The notes under the pieces: model-generated
The model's input: the letters and a program-made list of their open reading frames with translations, nothing else
Databases searched by the model: none
What the model was told of the DNA's origin: nothing
Translations under genes and position numbers: made by a program
NCBI RefSeq assembly: GCF_037392515.1
Contig: NC_090291.1
Location: forward strand, 14,889,001 to 14,953,000
Source of the DNA: Haliotis asinina
Lineage: Eukaryota; Mollusca; Gastropoda; Lepetellida; Haliotidae
DNA: 64,000 nucleotides
Direction: 5' to 3'
Shown here: positions 26,701-35,739 of the stretch, one piece after another
How the letters are laid out: each line of letters starts with the position of its first letter
How positions within the stretch are numbered: the stretch's first letter is position 1

Positions 26701-29700
26701 TATGTTTATATGATAATCAATAAAGAAGGAATTACCGACTGAAAAAAATAATCTCGTGTGACAGAGGTTTATTATGAATGATGACTTGGCGCTGAGAGTT
26801 GTTTTTTTATAGACCGGTTTAACTTCTTTAGATTGCTATATGATTTCATAATGAGTCATGTTAGATAAATGGTAAAGTCAAAACCTAAATTGCAATGAAT
26901 GTTTGTCGTGTTGTCCAAAACATGGTAACGGAATTGGAACCTATCGATGCAGGAATGTGGTATAAACGCACATGTTACAGGTATATAGGAGAGGTTGTTT
27001 GAAGTGATGCTGAGCGTATCCTTAGGAAGTTGACAGAAAAATGACATCGTTATCTGAAAAGCTGCTAAGCTTGTTTCCGTTGACTTTGATAATCCTGGTG
27101 ATAAACGTAGGAACACACTGCAACATGGGAGAAGAATGTTCACTGCTGTTCATAGAGATGTTCGTATCAACATTGCAAGACTCGGAGTGAAGCGTTACTA
27201 TCTGAGATGTCAGTACATCACTCGAAAAAGTATTTGGCTATCTTCTGCGTGCGGGATGTCGTGTGAAACAAACACTTTATCAGGTCCCTAGGCAATGTTT
27301 TTAGATTATTGTAGAGAGTTATTTTTTAATTAATTTGTACCAGAAAATTCAGTCAAAACATACCCCCCACATACAAAAATATAATTGTTCACCAAATGGA
27401 CAAAAAAACTATGTTTCGTTTCGTTTTTTAGAAGAAAGACAGTGTTTGTATGAGCTCCCTAAAACGATCGGTGGAGTGAGTGAGTTAGTTTAGATTTACG
27501 CCGCTTTTAGCAATATTTGAGCAATATCACGGGACACCAGAATTGGGCTTCACTCATTGTACCCATGTGGGGGATCGAACCCGGGTCTTTGGCGTGAAGA
27601 GCAAACGCTTTAACCATTAGACTATCTCCACCGCCCCTTATCTGTAGAACATAACATTATAACTTGCTTAGTTGATGTAGTCTCCATCCGACTATTTGGA
27701 TCGGTGTTCATGTCATCGACCACTGGTTTGACTGGTGAATTTGACTAATTTGAAGTAGGTGATAATGGGTATGAGGACAGTGTTAATCAAGTGTCTCAGA
27801 GGGACACAAGAAAAATACGATTCGTACAAAGTGTAGGGATTAGAACCTGGTCCTTCAGTATTGCGATCAAATGCCTTACCCAAGGTTTCGGTGCGGTAAC
27901 CTAGTGGTTAAAGCGTTGGCTCGTCACCCCGAGATCCGGGTTCTATTACCCTCCTGGGTACAATGTATCAAGGCCCATTTCTGGTGTCCCCTCTGTGATA
28001 TTGCCGAAACCTTACTGAAAGGGACTTTAAACCAAACGCACTTGCTCGCTCAACTCACTCACTCACTCACTCACTCACTCACTCACTCACTCAAGGCTAA
28101 CCCAAAGCTCAGTTACTGTTTGAACATCTCTGATCACACTGTGTACTTGCAGCCACGATTGAAATCCCAGCAAATGGTATATATGTAAATCTTGGAACAA
28201 AGGCTTGATTGGCAGGAAGGGCTGAGACCGGGATTACTCCTTGCCTCTTACAAATATGATTCGGATTACGAGTTCTCCTCAATATATAGGTCACTGGGCT
28301 TCGTGGATACAAACTCTGATGTTGGACTGTGTCTATTTTCTCATCGCTCTAAACCATGTTATTTCCTGTATCAGAATAATTGATCCGGTCAAGAAATCAT
28401 TGAATCAGCTCCCTGCGTCTGCATTGGCGTATAAGTAACTTTAACAGTGGAAAACAAATTTCCCCAGGGACAATAAATTACTATCTTGTCACTGTCACGT
28501 CCGGATGGGTTTAACCAGTGACTAAAGCTTTAATTCCTAAAGGCGAACACCGCTGGGATTTGGGGTTAATTGTTGCCTCCTAACCCTTTGTGAGAGGTAT
28601 CTACAAGGGAACCTGCTTGGTTTGGGGTTACCAAATTGTCCAACATTTTATGCTACGATAGAGGCTGCTCTGTAGATCGGTACGTGGTCAGGCTTGTGAC
28701 TTGTCTGAAAGCTAGTGATCGTGTCCCTACAGAACAAACTGATTATTTCTTTCTTGGTGAGTTTTGTTTTACGCCGCTTCACTCACTCAATCTTCATTAG
28801 AACACATGGCGCCTTACAACATGTATAAACTTCTGTTCAGAGTACGGAGTGAGTGAGTGAGTGAGTGAGTAAGTAGAGTTTTATGCCACACTCAGCAATA
28901 TTCCAGCTATATGGCGGCGGTCTGTAAATAATCGAGTTCGGACCAGACAATTCAGTGATCAACAACATGAGCGTCGGGAACTGATGCGCAATTGGGAACT
29001 GATGACATGTGTCAACCAAGTCAGCGAGCCTGACCACCCGTCCCCGTTAGTCGCCTCTTACGACAAGTATAGTCACCTTTTATGGCAAGCATGGGTTGCT
29101 GAAGGTCTAGTCTACCCCGGACCTTCACGGGTCTACTTCCAAACGGAGAAAAAAATGAGCTTGTTTGGAGAAAGACAGCAGTGATTTAGATAGCAACGTT
29201 CCAGGCAGACAAATCCAGACGAATTATCATGGAACATCAGGTATGCGAACCCCGTTATGTGGAACGTTCAAAGGACATGATTCTGAACAGGGAATGTGAG
29301 TGAATTAAACGAGGCAGGTTTCACGTGAAACACATTGAATTTCATTCTGTTTAACATTTGTTTAAAATTCTTGCATTTACTTTGTTGTGGCCTGAGCACG
29401 GATTCATTTGAAATCCGCATCATTGGAATATCATCATTGGCACTAAGGCCCATGGGGCTTATTTTGAATAGCGCCTACATCCGGACAGGACTTACACCTA
29501 ACTACCGGTGCCAAAGCTGTATCACGTTCCTCGTCTGATTGATCAGGGGGGAAAATGTGATGATTTGTTGTGATAGAGCCCCCGTACACGTGTTACATAA
29601 ATAGGACAACTTGGCAATAATCGCCTCCCGCGTGTGATGGAAAACAGCGCCACCTCGGGAGCAGATTGTTGTTATTTCCCCTTACTGCCGCGCGTGCGGT

Positions 29701-31442
29701 GTTGGTCTATGTACAATTACCGCGTTTTCTAGCAAATGCTCTTCCGGTTTACCAGCAACGGCGGACGGACTGATCGACGCGCCACCTGGTAGCCAAATGC
29801 TGGGTGATAGTAAATGGTAGTCGTTTAGGTGAAGTGAGGTAACATGGATACGTTATTAAGACAATAAAAAAACGTGTTGAATTTAGCAAAAGCATCTTTT
29901 TTTCATACACATTTGTGCAGTTTTAGGCTCATTAGAGATACAATTTGGTTGCATTCTTGTCAACCATTGTTAAAACTGGCGAACATTGTATTCCTTAACG
30001 AAATGGACGTCTGTTTGTTTGTTTGTTTGTTTGTCTTACACCGTTAGATTACCTTGGTCTGTAAATAATCGAGTTTGGACATATCAAACCATAACTAACA
30101 TCAGCATATGGCTTGCACAGTTAGGGTACGAAGGAATTCATCAAAACAGGTCGGGGAAGCTGACATTCTGACCATTAGGACAGTAATTGGTTGCGTAAGA
30201 CCAACTTTTCACTAGTTGTATTTATTTATGCCGCTGGTTATTCGTACGTATCACTAAAGCAGTAGCGTTGTCTATAGTTCCTTTCGGTGAAGCGAAAACA
30301 GCTTATTTACCTCTCATGTTCTGACCGCCATATAGCTGGAATATTGCTAACGCGGCGTAAAGCTAAACTCATTCAGTTCATGTTCTGACCCTTTGTGTTA
30401 TGTTCTTCAGTCATCAAACCCTGTGTGTATGGTGTGCTTTAGATACATCCAATGGCGAATTCGACTTCGAAGTCCACTTGAAATAACATGAGGTGTAATG
30501 CGTTCCCTGGTCGATTCCATTCATCAAAACTCGATCAGTGTTCATGCCTGTATCAGACTGGATTAGTTACAAGCAGTCGTTAATCCGAGGAATATTGTGA
30601 TTTTTCGAAAGGCGATTGCTTCCATTTTCATAATGTTACTAATTTCCTGCACTGGTTTATGTTTTCAGACAGAAGGGTGTAGCGTATGCGCCCGAATAGC
30701 CAACTCTAACGACTACTACCCCCCAGAACTCCGGACCCACCCTGGTACCATCCTCAGCCTCGAGGGGGACTGGGTCAGTACGAGATGTGAGTCCAGACAA
30801 CAAGGGATGTTCCTGACAAGATGGTTGACCTTCCTCCCGGACGGACGGTCATGGCAAGGGGTCTACGAGTTCTTCAAAGACTCATCCTGTTCTGAGCCGA
30901 CTTTCACCTTGACCGCTAAAGGAAATTACGCAGGAGGTGCCGTTTCCTCCATAATTCCTCATTCAAAGGACTACAGCTTCAAGGTCACTCGTCTCAAGGT
31001 GAATCCGAAGAGTTCCCAGATTGTGGGCCATCTCAATCACTATGAGGGTGGGAGGTGCGGTACCGATAGGTCATGGGTGGTGGGCGTAGAGCAGGATGTG
31101 ACCTTCACGAACGGATGCGTGACCTTGGGAATACAGCTCCCGAACATCGAACAAGAGATTCTCAAAATGGAGGTCGTCCATCGTCAGCTTCATCTTCTTG
31201 TGGGGTCAAGGTTCACGGATGCCCCCACGACGAGGTTCAGGGATAAGAGACCAACGTCATTCCAAGAACCTCTTGTGAAGTGTGATCGCTTTCACAGTGA
31301 CATTCACATCAACTCTATCTACGAGGGTCGGGCACTACCTCTCAGTGCGCCGCTCGTCTCTCAACGCCTCCAGTCCTCAAGCTGGAATCCATGCCCAAAT
31401 GTCCTTCTCCTTATTTTGCTAGTAGCTCTGGTGCAGATCTGA
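7368..31442 (+). CDS. APCDD1: APCDD1-like Wnt-pathway inhibitor, spliced gene, 5' end missing (join 7368-7521, 20158-20782, 30669-31442)
   Basis: Three exons splice in consistent phase and give about 516 residues, close to full vertebrate APCDD1 length (roughly 510). Two copies of the family signature are visible: GEWTSYRCEIRSGPEYL in domain 1 (split by the first intron) and LEGDWVSTRCES in domain 2. Other family-like blocks are GGTEAEYQ, LSELQLMRVE, HRPSSFQ, DVTFTNGCVTLGIQLP and RPTSFQEPLVKC. The C-terminus is hydrophobic (NVLLLILLVALVQI) and ends at the stop with no cytoplasmic tail, as for a membrane or GPI-type anchor. Known for the family: membrane-tethered extracellular glycoprotein that binds Wnt and LRP5/6 and dampens canonical Wnt signalling. 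Introns are about 12.6 and 9.9 kb, both GT-AG. The first visible exon starts in phase 1, so an upstream exon must carry the start codon and signal peptide; I could not locate it. Family assignment is confident; direct Wnt inhibition in this animal is inferred. Confidence 0.93.
8411..8556 (-). mobile_element. SINE family A, near full length
   Basis: Inverse body GCGCCGCTTTTAACTATATT, CACCAGAAATGGACTTCACG linker and head TTAACCACTAGGCTACCCCG. The ACTC tail is missing. Confidence 0.85.
8757..8793 (+). repeat. (CT)n microsatellite
   Basis: About 17 CT dinucleotides with one CCT interruption lead into the 45-bp minisatellite and probably supplied its CT-rich part. Confidence 0.85.
8795..9272 (+). 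repeat. Minisatellite, about 45-bp unit, roughly 11-12 copies
   Basis: Each unit contains GATTCACAAC, then CTCACTCACCCGCCCAC, then a CT-rich run of variable length. Starts of GATTCACAAC recur at about 43-54 base spacing from 8801 to 9261, with a looser copy at 8737. The ACTCACTCAC core looks like the tail of the local SINE, which follows at 9275. It is in the APCDD1 intron. Confidence 0.93.
9275..9452 (+). mobile_element. SINE family A, one partial and one shortened copy head to tail
   Basis: A fragment (9275-9330) with B-box-like GGCTCGATTCCTGACATTGG precedes a second copy (9331-9452) with GTGGGGTAGCCCAGTGGTCA, GGTTCGATGCCC and GCGGCGTAAAACCATACTC. It immediately follows the 45-bp minisatellite. 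Confidence 0.8.
10350..10388 (+). mobile_element. Short dispersed-repeat end fragment
   Basis: GTTGCTGAAATATGGCTGAA and TGCGGCGTTAAACAACAACC resemble the terminal block shared by the dispersed repeats here. Confidence 0.5.
10873..10919 (+). repeat. Perfect 23-bp direct tandem repeat, two copies
   Basis: TTCCAGTATCCCCTCTTGAA plus three bases appears twice head to tail in the APCDD1 intron. Confidence 0.8.
11160..11425 (+). repeat. Degenerate tandem repeat, about 20-27-bp unit
   Basis: About ten loose copies share the pattern CCGTATCCATTCATATAA followed by TTTCCC. It lies in the APCDD1 intron. Confidence 0.8.
12932..13011 (+). repeat. C-rich CAGCCCC repeat
   Basis: CAGCCCC heptamers pass into CAGCCC hexamers. 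The complementary strand is a run of GGGG/CTG blocks and could form a G-quadruplex. It is in the APCDD1 intron. Confidence 0.85.
13337..13570 (+). repeat. Tandem repeat, about 60-bp unit, 3-4 degenerate copies
   Basis: Successive copies share GTCTGGAAGTTACRATCA, then CCTTAGCRCCACAATAAT and an AGTCTAYATT-type joint. The last copies are more diverged. A further looser duplication of the neighbouring segment is at 13212-13285 and 13640-13705. Confidence 0.8.
14348..14396. repeat. Hairpin around ATGGGTTGATGTA
   Basis: GGGGTCATGGGTTGATGTA faces TACATCAATCCATTAGCCCC across a loop of about ten bases. The core CATGGGTTGATGTA recurs at 1790-1803, so it is part of a dispersed element. Confidence 0.6.
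14830..14970 (+). pseudogene. Relic of a non-LTR retrotransposon reverse-transcriptase C-terminus
   Basis: The plus-strand frame from 14830 reads GFGYGRFSAQVAILWNSLAE followed by ELNRAQSLDVFK, a stop, then DLKARDH. This resembles the short block found at the 3' end of many LINE (jockey/CR1-like) polyproteins, where FS..A...WN.LP is followed by S...FK..LK. It has an in-frame stop and no recognisable RT palm region upstream, so it is a dead 5'-truncated copy. Confidence 0.6.
15597..15822 (+). mobile_element. Dispersed repeat B, near full length
   Basis: ATGCCACATTCAGCAATATT start, GCAGCGGTCTGTATTTCTTC, TCCAGTGATCAACATC, GTCAGCGAGCCTGACTACCC, and a CCCGGACTTTCACGGGTC end. Confidence 0.85.
16199..16718 (+). 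mobile_element. tRNA-headed SINE, about 520 bp (family C)
   Basis: The head has an A-box-like GGCTAAGGCACCAGG and a B-box-like GTTTCGGGATCGAGCCC, the split promoter of RNA polymerase III. A long unrelated body follows and ends GTGCGCTATATAAA with a short ATCCAATCTATCTATCC simple tail. Full length and one copy in the window, in the APCDD1 intron. Confidence 0.8.
18640..18762 (+). mobile_element. SINE family A, degenerate
   Basis: TCTGGGTTAGAATTCCCAATG corresponds to the B box and GCGGGAATATTACTAAAACT to the body; the linker is partly lost. Old copy. Confidence 0.6.
19922..20052 (+). mobile_element. SINE family A, B box altered
   Basis: GGTTAGCCTAGTGGTTAAGGCG head, GTGATATTGCTGGAATATTG body and CATACTCACTCACC tail are clear, but the B box region is rearranged. 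It ends only about 105 bases before the APCDD1 exon at 20158. Confidence 0.82.
20158..20782 (+). CDS. APCDD1: APCDD1-like, second visible exon (most of domain 1)
   Basis: The acceptor is CTGTTCCAG|A with AG at 20156-20157; the donor is GAG|GTGAGT after 20782. The first base completes the Arg codon of the previous exon, followed by CEIRSGPEYLLRKYKF. The exon encodes 208 further residues without a stop. It has two N-glycosylation sequons (NRS in FNRSCK and NFT in NFTLSE) and paired cysteines as expected of a secreted domain. It ends in phase 0 after HRPSSFQIALRNSE. The reading frame is open from the acceptor; the GTG at 20321 is internal and is not a start. Confidence 0.95.
20883..20998 (-). 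mobile_element. Dispersed repeat B, 5' half
   Basis: Inverse: GATCACTGGATTGTCTGGTC, CAGACTCGATTATTTGTAGA and AGCTGGAGTATTGCTACATC, with an added CTCACTCACTCACTC tail. It lies 100 bases past the APCDD1 exon end. Confidence 0.82.
21093..21276 (+). mobile_element. Dispersed repeat B, partial
   Basis: CTGTAAATAATCGAGTCGGG, ATCTAGTGATCAACAGCATG, GTGTCAACCAAGTCATCGAA and CAAGCATGGGTTACTGAAGA. It is only about 95 bases from the oppositely oriented copy before it. Confidence 0.82.
22790..23152 (+). repeat. T/G-only low-complexity tract
   Basis: About 350 bases are built almost entirely of T and G in GTTT, GTTTT and GTTG blocks. The opposite strand is A/C-only. Frames on both strands are open because stop codons are rare in such sequence. 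It sits in the second visible APCDD1 intron. Confidence 0.9.
23477..23592 (+). mobile_element. SINE family A, body lost
   Basis: An intact-looking head with GTGGGGTAGCCTAGTTGTTA and a canonical B box CCGGGTTCGATTCCCCACAT, then the linker to TTCTGTTGTCCC and a direct jump to CTCACTCA. The AATATTGC body is deleted. Confidence 0.82.
25442..25598. mobile_element. Foldback/MITE element with long imperfect inverted repeat
   Basis: The left arm starts TAAGACG and includes TGGATGGTAACTTCTTC, TTTATTG and GGGGCTACTTCTTGTCCC. The right arm is its inverse (GGGACAGGAAGTAGCCC, CAATAAAGAAGTTGCCATCC, CGTCTTA). The arms are about 70 bases with scattered mismatches and meet around GATGATTG. It is in the APCDD1 intron. 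Confidence 0.82.
25715..25796 (+). mobile_element. SINE family A, 3' fragment
   Basis: Only the linker GTGTGAAGCCAATTTCTGGT and a diverged body and AACTCACTT tail remain. Confidence 0.65.
27474..27637 (-). mobile_element. SINE family A, full length
   Basis: Inverse of tail (GAGTGAGTGAG), body, linker GGACACCAGAATTGGGCTTC, B box (GGGGATCGAACCCGGGTCTT) and A box (GCTTTAACCATTAGACTATC). Confidence 0.86.
27889..28093 (+). mobile_element. SINE family A with expanded (ACTC)n tail
   Basis: GTGCGGTAACCTAGTGGTTA head, CCGGGTTCTATTACCC B box, body CCGAAACCTTACTGAAAGGG, then about 12 ACTC units at 28052-28093. The pure tail suggests slippage. Confidence 0.86.
28845..29133 (+). mobile_element. Dispersed repeat B, full length
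   Basis: A (GAGT)n lead, CACTCAGCAATATTCCAGCT start, ACGACAAGTATAGTCACC insert and CCCCGGACCTTCACGGGTC end. The AGTCACCTTTTATGGCAAGC sub-block is shared with the copy at 41300. Confidence 0.9.
30008..30034 (+). repeat. (GTTT)n microsatellite
   Basis: Six GTTT units in the APCDD1 intron. Confidence 0.85.
30054..30385 (+). mobile_element. Dispersed-repeat scraps
   Basis: GGTCTGTAAATAATCGAGTT at 30054 is a short piece of repeat B. CATATAGCTGGAATATTGCT with GCGGCGTAAAGC at 30330-30365 is a SINE-like end. The sequence between them is not recognisable. Confidence 0.55.
30669..31442 (+). CDS. APCDD1: APCDD1-like, terminal exon (domain 2 and C-terminal anchor)
   Basis: The acceptor is TATGTTTTCAG with AG at 30667-30668 and the exon starts in phase 0. 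It encodes TEGCSVCARIANSNDYYPPE, then the second APCDD1 domain with LEGDWVSTRCES, FLTRWLTFLPDGRSWQG, YEGGRCGTDRSWVVGVEQDV and LPNIEQEILKMEVV, and ends at TGA 31440-31442. The last 13 or so residues are hydrophobic. The open frame continues upstream to 30597, but that part is intron that happens to read like a signal peptide. The exon is noticeably richer in GC than the surrounding AT-rich DNA. Confidence 0.96.
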   Translation, partial: TEGCSVCARIANSNDYYPPELRTHPGTILSLEGDWVSTRCESRQQGMFLTRWLTFLPDGRSWQGVYEFFKDSSCSEPTFTLTAKGNYAGGAVSSIIPHSKDYSFKVTRLKVNPKSSQIVGHLNHYEGGRCGTDRSWVVGVEQDVTFTNGCVTLGIQLPNIEQEILKMEVVHRQLHLLVGSRFTDAPTTRFRDKRPTSFQEPLVKCDRFHSDIHINSIYEGRALPLSAPLVSQRLQSSSWNPCPNVLLLILLVALVQI

Positions 31443-31612
31443 CAACCATATAACTTTCCCATATGATCGGTGATCGATGATCATAGCCCATGTACAACCC
31501 AAAGGAAAGCAATGTCAAACCATTTATCTTATATTTTATCATGTTAACATTTAACAGTTAAGTCTTTGAATCCAATCAATATATCAATCTTCTGTCGCAT
31601 TTTATCGTGAAG

Positions 31613-31618
31613 ATTAAA
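31613..31618 (+). promoter_or_regulatory. Possible poly(A) signal of the APCDD1-like gene
   Basis: ATTAAA lies about 170 bases past the stop codon in AT-rich sequence. It is the most common variant of the animal polyadenylation hexamer, and I see no AATAAA between it and the stop. A hexamer of this kind is frequent by chance in AT-rich DNA, so this is only a candidate. Confidence 0.3.
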
Positions 31619-31810
31619 ACTAGCGGAATCTCAGTTCAATGAAAAGCTGTTAAATTCAAGTAAACCAAGGGAGATAATCCAGCCCAAAAGTATTGGTCCT
31701 TTTGAGGATTTTCACAAAGAATAACTTAATTTCTACTAGTCACAAGAGTAACCTCGCTACCACGACTACTCGCTGAGACGAGTCATAGTAGTGCTGTTTG
31801 ATGTCCGAGG

Positions 31811-31946
31811 GACGGTAGGGTATCGCTCGTCACGCTGAAGACCCAGGTTCGATTCCTCACATGCGTACCATGTGTTAACCCATTTCTGGTGTTCCCGAGA
31901 TTGCTGGAATATTGTTAAAAGCAGCGTAAAACCACCCTCCCTCACT
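31811..31946 (+). mobile_element. SINE family A, A box deleted
   Basis: GGTAGGGTATCGCTCGTCAC lacks the AGTGGTTAAAG part; CAGGTTCGATTCCTCACATG B box, body and ACCACCCTCCCTCAC tail are present. It lies about 370 bases past the APCDD1 stop. Confidence 0.82.
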
Positions 31947-32548
31947 TATTTTTTCTAATTCATGAGTACCATCTGCTTGGTACATCAGCATCGAGACGAA
32001 AGTGAAATCGGATACGAAACTCTTTCGAATTAGGGAATTTCGTTATTAATTATATTACAAAATGATGATTTAATGACGGCCAGGTCCGCCAAGCACTCAG
32101 GGTACCTCACATACGTAGACTAGATATACAGATATACTTTGAATCAATGTACATAGATTATATTGGTCATGATGAACTGTTGTCGATTTCACCAGTCGTT
32201 GTGTTCAGTCCCTAGACCTTAGTGCTGGTACATATTGCTGTCAATCAACGTCTGTGTCTATATATAGACACACGTGTGTATAACGCATATCACACTGTGT
32301 TGCATTATCGTTGTTGATGTCATCGGTTTAGGCTCTTGTGGAGCATTAGATTATTCTGTGGTTGTAACTGCGTATGCATACTTCTTGAAGGTCAAACAAC
32401 TAGTGTTCAAAAGAACACCGTGGAGTCGAACTTTATCCTTTCTGGTTAAATCCGGACACTTGCACTCTCGATTTTCCTGTTTGTCTTCTGATCATAACAG
32501 AAAGCAGAAACACTTGATAATCGAGAGCAGAACATATTAAGGCTAAGT

Positions 32549-32600
32549 TTAGTTTTACGCCGCTTTTAGCAATATTCCAGCAACATCACGGCGATGTCAC
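32549..32600 (-). mobile_element. SINE family A, 3' fragment
   Basis: Only the body end (inverse: TTTACGCCGCTTTTAGCAAT) and the ATTCCAGCAACATCACGG block are left. Confidence 0.7.
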
Positions 32601-33036
32601 ATTGAGAGGAATCAATAGTAAGTGTTAAACCCATTAATGGGTATATACTTATGTTTCCAAATGTAATCATGCAGAACATATTTCCTATTTTATAGGTTAC
32701 AACTTTCAAATTTAGACCTATCTGAGAGGTGGCATTCATTCAGTGCTCCTTAAGGTGTACATGATCGCTTTATATGTTGAAACGTGTGAATAGCGTACCT
32801 CCATTGATTGTTCTCTCGTAAATTCGTAAATATAATATGTGTGTACCTCTGAAAACAATTTAAGTCACACAGCGTTATTGTATTTTGTTGATTGGTTGTA
32901 GAACATAGTTGTCGACACCTTTTTCTATCGTTGAAACAGCGTGAATGTGATGTTGTTTCATTTTGGTTCGATATGATATGGTTCGTCATATTATGCAAAG
33001 AATTGTGAATATTCTGTTTAGTTTATATGGCTTAGA

Positions 33037-33194
33037 GGGGTGGTAGGGTAAGCAAGAGGTTAAAGCGCTCTCTCCTCACACCGCAGACCTGGGTTTTAGT
33101 CCCCATATGGCTACAATGTGTGTGAAGCCCTTTTCCCCGCCGCGATATTGCTGGAATATTGCTAAGGGCATAGTACAACCAAAGCTCACTCACT
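33037..33194 (+). mobile_element. SINE family A, full length, diverged
   Basis: GGTAAGCAAGAGGTTAAAGC head, CTGGGTTTTAGTCCCCATAT B box, GATATTGCTGGAATATTGCT body, CTCACTCACTG tail. Confidence 0.82.
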
Positions 33195-33949
33195 GCAGGG
33201 AGGACTATGTAGGCAGTCTTCCATTAGGGGGCCTTCAATCTTTGTCCGTGTGTCGATGTTGGCGAAATGCTGATTTCAAACTTTCAGTTATCATAGACCG
33301 CCATGTTTTATGGGGAGCAAAAATGAGCTTTGTTGATTTGTCACATTGGTGAAATCCACTGAAACGCCCACTGACCAAAAAGCATGACATAGTTGAATCC
33401 GGAATTCGAACTCACAATCAGCGCCTGTAAACTTTTTTCATGTATGCGCTAATCCTGATTTGTCTTTATAGATATATGAAAAAAACTAAATATTGAGATT
33501 GATTAGGTAAAGAATGTAGCTTTCAAAACTATGCCAAATATGGATATTTTGCACTTTAGCTTTAAGAGCCTCATGGTTGTTTTTGTCTAAGAGTGTAGTG
33601 TAGTGTGTCATTAGTAAAGATCATATTGTTTTCAGCTTCATAATGTCATCTTTGCAATTTACCACCATTCATTCTCGTTCATTCCCACGTGTTATTTATT
33701 GTGTACATTTTGTAGAACATCCGCTAAACACATCTCAGGTCGCCATGACAACGTTAAAGTATGTGACGTCATAAGTATCTTGTACAGTGTAACATTGTAT
33801 TTTACAGTGTATGTACCATTGAATGACTTACTGATGTAAATATTAGTGACACATGCATGTAAAAAGTATGACACTGAAATGAATAAAGAATGGTTACCAA
33901 CTGTACTATTTGTCATAATCGTCGCGCTGTTGTGGGCACGAGCATTTGG

Positions 33950-34062
33950 ATGCAATGACACGTGTCAACCAAGTCAGCGAGTCTGACCACCCGATCCCGA
34001 TAGTCGCCTCTAACGACAAGCATGAGTTACTGAAGATTAATTCTAAAATGGATCTTCAGGAG
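33950..34062 (+). mobile_element. Dispersed repeat B, 3' half
   Basis: GTGTCAACCAAGTCAGCGAG, CCACCCGATCCCGATAGTCG, ACGACAAGCATGAGTTACTG and GGATCTTCAGG. Confidence 0.82.
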
Positions 34063-34175
34063 TAGGAGGTTTCAGCAGAGACCATATAATAGATGGTCTC
34101 TGGTTTCAGAAACAATCTCTGTATGTCTTTCCGTTCACTGCCGTTTGGATTGACTGGTTCGTTTGCTACTTAACA

Positions 34176-34343
34176 CTGCGTTCAATACTATTATAGCTAC
34201 ATGACGGGAGTCTGCAAATAATAGAGCCCAGACAATCCTGTGATCAAAACAATGATCATCAATGTATATGCGACCACCCGATCTCGTTAGTCGCTTCTTA
34301 GGACAAGCATGTGTTGCTGAAGACCATTTTTAACCTGGATCTA
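34176..34343 (+). mobile_element. Dispersed repeat B, internally deleted
   Basis: TCTGCAAATAATAGAGCCCA, ATCCTGTGATCAAAAC, CCACCCGATCTCGTTAGTCG and GTGTTGCTGAAGACCA. The segment before CGACCACCCG is missing. Confidence 0.78.
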
Positions 34344-34749
34344 GTAAATTCATAGTGACACCTTATACTCGGGACTAATTCCATTAGTATGGCATGTCAG
34401 GATCACAGCTATTTCGATAGTAGCAACCGGCATTGTCATAAACGTGCCTTCATAAATCACTCCAGGATTAAACCAGGTGTTGTAATGGAGTACAGGCTCA
34501 TCGGACAGCCATTACAAACACATGTAAGTCAAGGCAACTGTTCACCTGAGCAGAAGCCTCGCGGTTGTCTGTCTAGATCTAGTATCACTTGATTATTGTT
34601 TTTGTTATGCACTGCAGAGACGGACTTCAGATGAGGTGAGAAGGGGGTTTTGAGTCATACTTGAGAATATTTCGCTCATATGACGACGTGCATGCGGGTG
34701 CATGTGTGACTGCTTGTACTATCTCAGGCCTAAGCTGGTTGTTTAGTAC

Positions 34750-34828
34750 TAGCTCACCCAGTCAGCGAACCTCACCACCCGATCTCGTTAATCACTGCGG
34801 AAGACCAATTCTGACCCTGTTCTCCAGG
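34750..34828 (+). mobile_element. Dispersed repeat B, 3' fragment
   Basis: CACCCAGTCAGCGAACCTCA, CCACCCGATCTCGTTAATCA and GGAAGACCAATTCTGACCCT. Confidence 0.72.
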
Positions 34829-34994
34829 TTCAACAAATGTTGCTTGTCTTTCGGACAAATGACTGATATTAGGCTGTGAGTTCACTCTTCTCAGTGCTTC
34901 GACGGTTGACCTGACTCCGGATAGTTGAGGTTCATCTCCTTGCTCTCCAGTGGCTGGTCTGACTTGTTCTGACTGGGGTGAGTTGGAAAGTTGG

Positions 34995-35082
34995 TTTTTC
35001 GTTTGTTTGGGTTTTTTTTTATTTATTGTTTGTTTGTTTGTTTGTTTGTTTTGGGGTTTTTTGGGGGTTTTTTTTTGTCGGG
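34995..35082 (+). repeat. T/G-rich (GTTT)n tract
   Basis: Short run of GTTT repeats with T and G homopolymers, similar in composition to 22790-23152. Confidence 0.85.
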
Positions 35083-35417
35083 TTGCTGGTCTGACTGCAG
35101 AGATTTCACATTGGTCTAATCTAGCTGTTGGACTGACTAGGAACAGTTGACTCAGCTTTTGTCTGGGGGCTGTTCTGAATTGACAGAGAGTTGACCTGAC
35201 GCATATCCAGAAGGTGATCCGACTGCGGAGATAAGACGAAACTTGATGAGACTAATACGAGATCTCAGACTTTCTGAACAACATAGAGGTAATTGGGTTC
35301 CGATATTAAAACCATGAATAACATCGAACCCATGCGGAGAACCAGTGGTTGGGAGCATGGCTCACACTGTCAATCACCTGTTAGAGAACACCAGATACTA
35401 ACACTATTGGGCAGACG

Positions 35418-35728
35418 CTCTTTCCGGAATAAAACTTGGTGTATATTTTTGTGAAAACACCTGGTACACCTTTCAAAAGAAAAGAAACGGTTGCACTACC
35501 TATTTATCTGCCAGTGGATAATATATAACGCATGCGTGTGTGTGTGTTTGTGTGTGTGTGTGTGTTTTCGCCTGCGTGTGTGTATGTGTGAAAGGCTTGA
35601 ATTTATTTGTCTATGGTTTAATCTATTTCCGCAAGAATAATTTTCGCTATTTCCGGAATCAAACTTGGTGTACGTGATTGTGAAAAGGGGGCGTTTCGCT
35701 GTTATACCCTTCAAAAGAAAACGGACGG
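35418..35728 (+). repeat. Local duplication with GT microsatellite
   Basis: TTTCCGGAATMAAACTTGGT followed by a CTTTCAAAAGAAA-like block occurs twice (about 35418-35487 and 35653-35721). Between them is a GTGTGT-rich tract and the segment TGTGAAAGGCTTGAA. That middle part recurs at 36200-36335. Confidence 0.75.
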
Positions 35729-35739
35729 GCTAACCCCTC

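Larger units (their letters stand above)
20783..30668 (+). other. Intron between APCDD1 visible exons 2 and 3
   Basis: 9.9 kb, GTGAGT donor and TTTTCAG acceptor. It holds SINE and repeat B copies, the T/G-only tract and the foldback element. I see no nested gene. Confidence 0.88.
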
